Of a stretch of DNA of 14,138 nucleotides, positions 14,138 to 14,138 are shown piece after piece. Under the pieces are notes generated by a model. The model searched no databases. It was given only the letters and a program-made list of their open reading frames with translations, and was not told the origin of the DNA. This stretch comes from JAEUMD01 sp044222395 (GTDB lineage Bacteria > Pseudomonadota > Alphaproteobacteria > Rhizobiales > Hyphomicrobiaceae): contig JBGANK010000075.1 in assembly GCA_044222395.1 (NCBI GenBank), positions 1 to 14,138 on the forward strand, given 5' to 3'. How positions within the stretch are numbered: position 1 is the stretch's first letter; each line of letters starts with the position of its first letter. Both the position numbers and the translations under genes were made by a program.

Positions 14138-14138
14138 T

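Noticed and set aside
1..14138. Search by eye for CRISPR arrays, tRNA genes, insertion sequences and phage genes
   Set aside because: No regularly spaced repeat array, transposase-like protein, terminal inverted repeats or tRNA-like fold was seen.

Overview
The window is a GC-rich stretch (roughly 60-65% by eye) with tight, often overlapping genes and strong third-position GC. Gene content and style (Na+-pump decarboxylase, IorAB-type molybdenum hydroxylase, XdhC/MocA accessory genes, NtrC-type two-component system, TorD chaperone) suggest a metabolically versatile alphaproteobacterium, perhaps of the Hyphomicrobiales. That taxonomic call is inference. I see no tRNA, rRNA, CRISPR array or insertion sequence.

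Region 1 (1-3558, minus strand) is a four-gene operon in the order alpha, small membrane subunit, biotin carrier, beta (mmdA-mmdD-mmdC-mmdB). It encodes a membrane-bound, biotin-dependent, Na+-translocating acyl-CoA decarboxylase, most likely methylmalonyl-CoA decarboxylase. The beta gene runs off the left edge and carries an unusual cysteine-containing insertion just after its conserved Na+/carboxyl site. There is no biotin carboxylase gene here, which favours decarboxylase over propionyl-CoA carboxylase.

Region 2 (3559-3943) is a 385-base divergent intergenic region. It holds a helically phased set of GCAAG half-sites and a TTGACA element facing mmdA, and an FNR/FixK-like box plus a perfect-length tandem 19-bp repeat facing the plus-strand operon.

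Region 3 (3944-8388, plus strand) is a four-gene operon: a [2Fe-2S] small subunit and a Tat-exported molybdopterin large subunit of the isoquinoline 1-oxidoreductase type, an XdhC-type cofactor-maturation protein, and a MocA-type molybdenum cofactor nucleotidyltransferase. Together they make a periplasmic molybdenum hydroxylase of unknown substrate and load its cofactor.

Region 4 (8360-14138, minus strand) reads TorD-like chaperone, polyferredoxin with a zinc-ribbon-like tail, an unrecognised 183-aa protein, a sensor histidine kinase with a periplasmic CxxCH haem c motif, and a sigma-54-dependent response regulator. The last four are joined by ATGA stop/start overlaps. TorD-type chaperones serve DMSO-reductase-family Mo/W enzymes, so such an enzyme probably lies just beyond the right edge. 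The locus looks like its maturation and redox-sensing unit. Regions 3 and 4 converge with their last codons overlapping by 29 bases.
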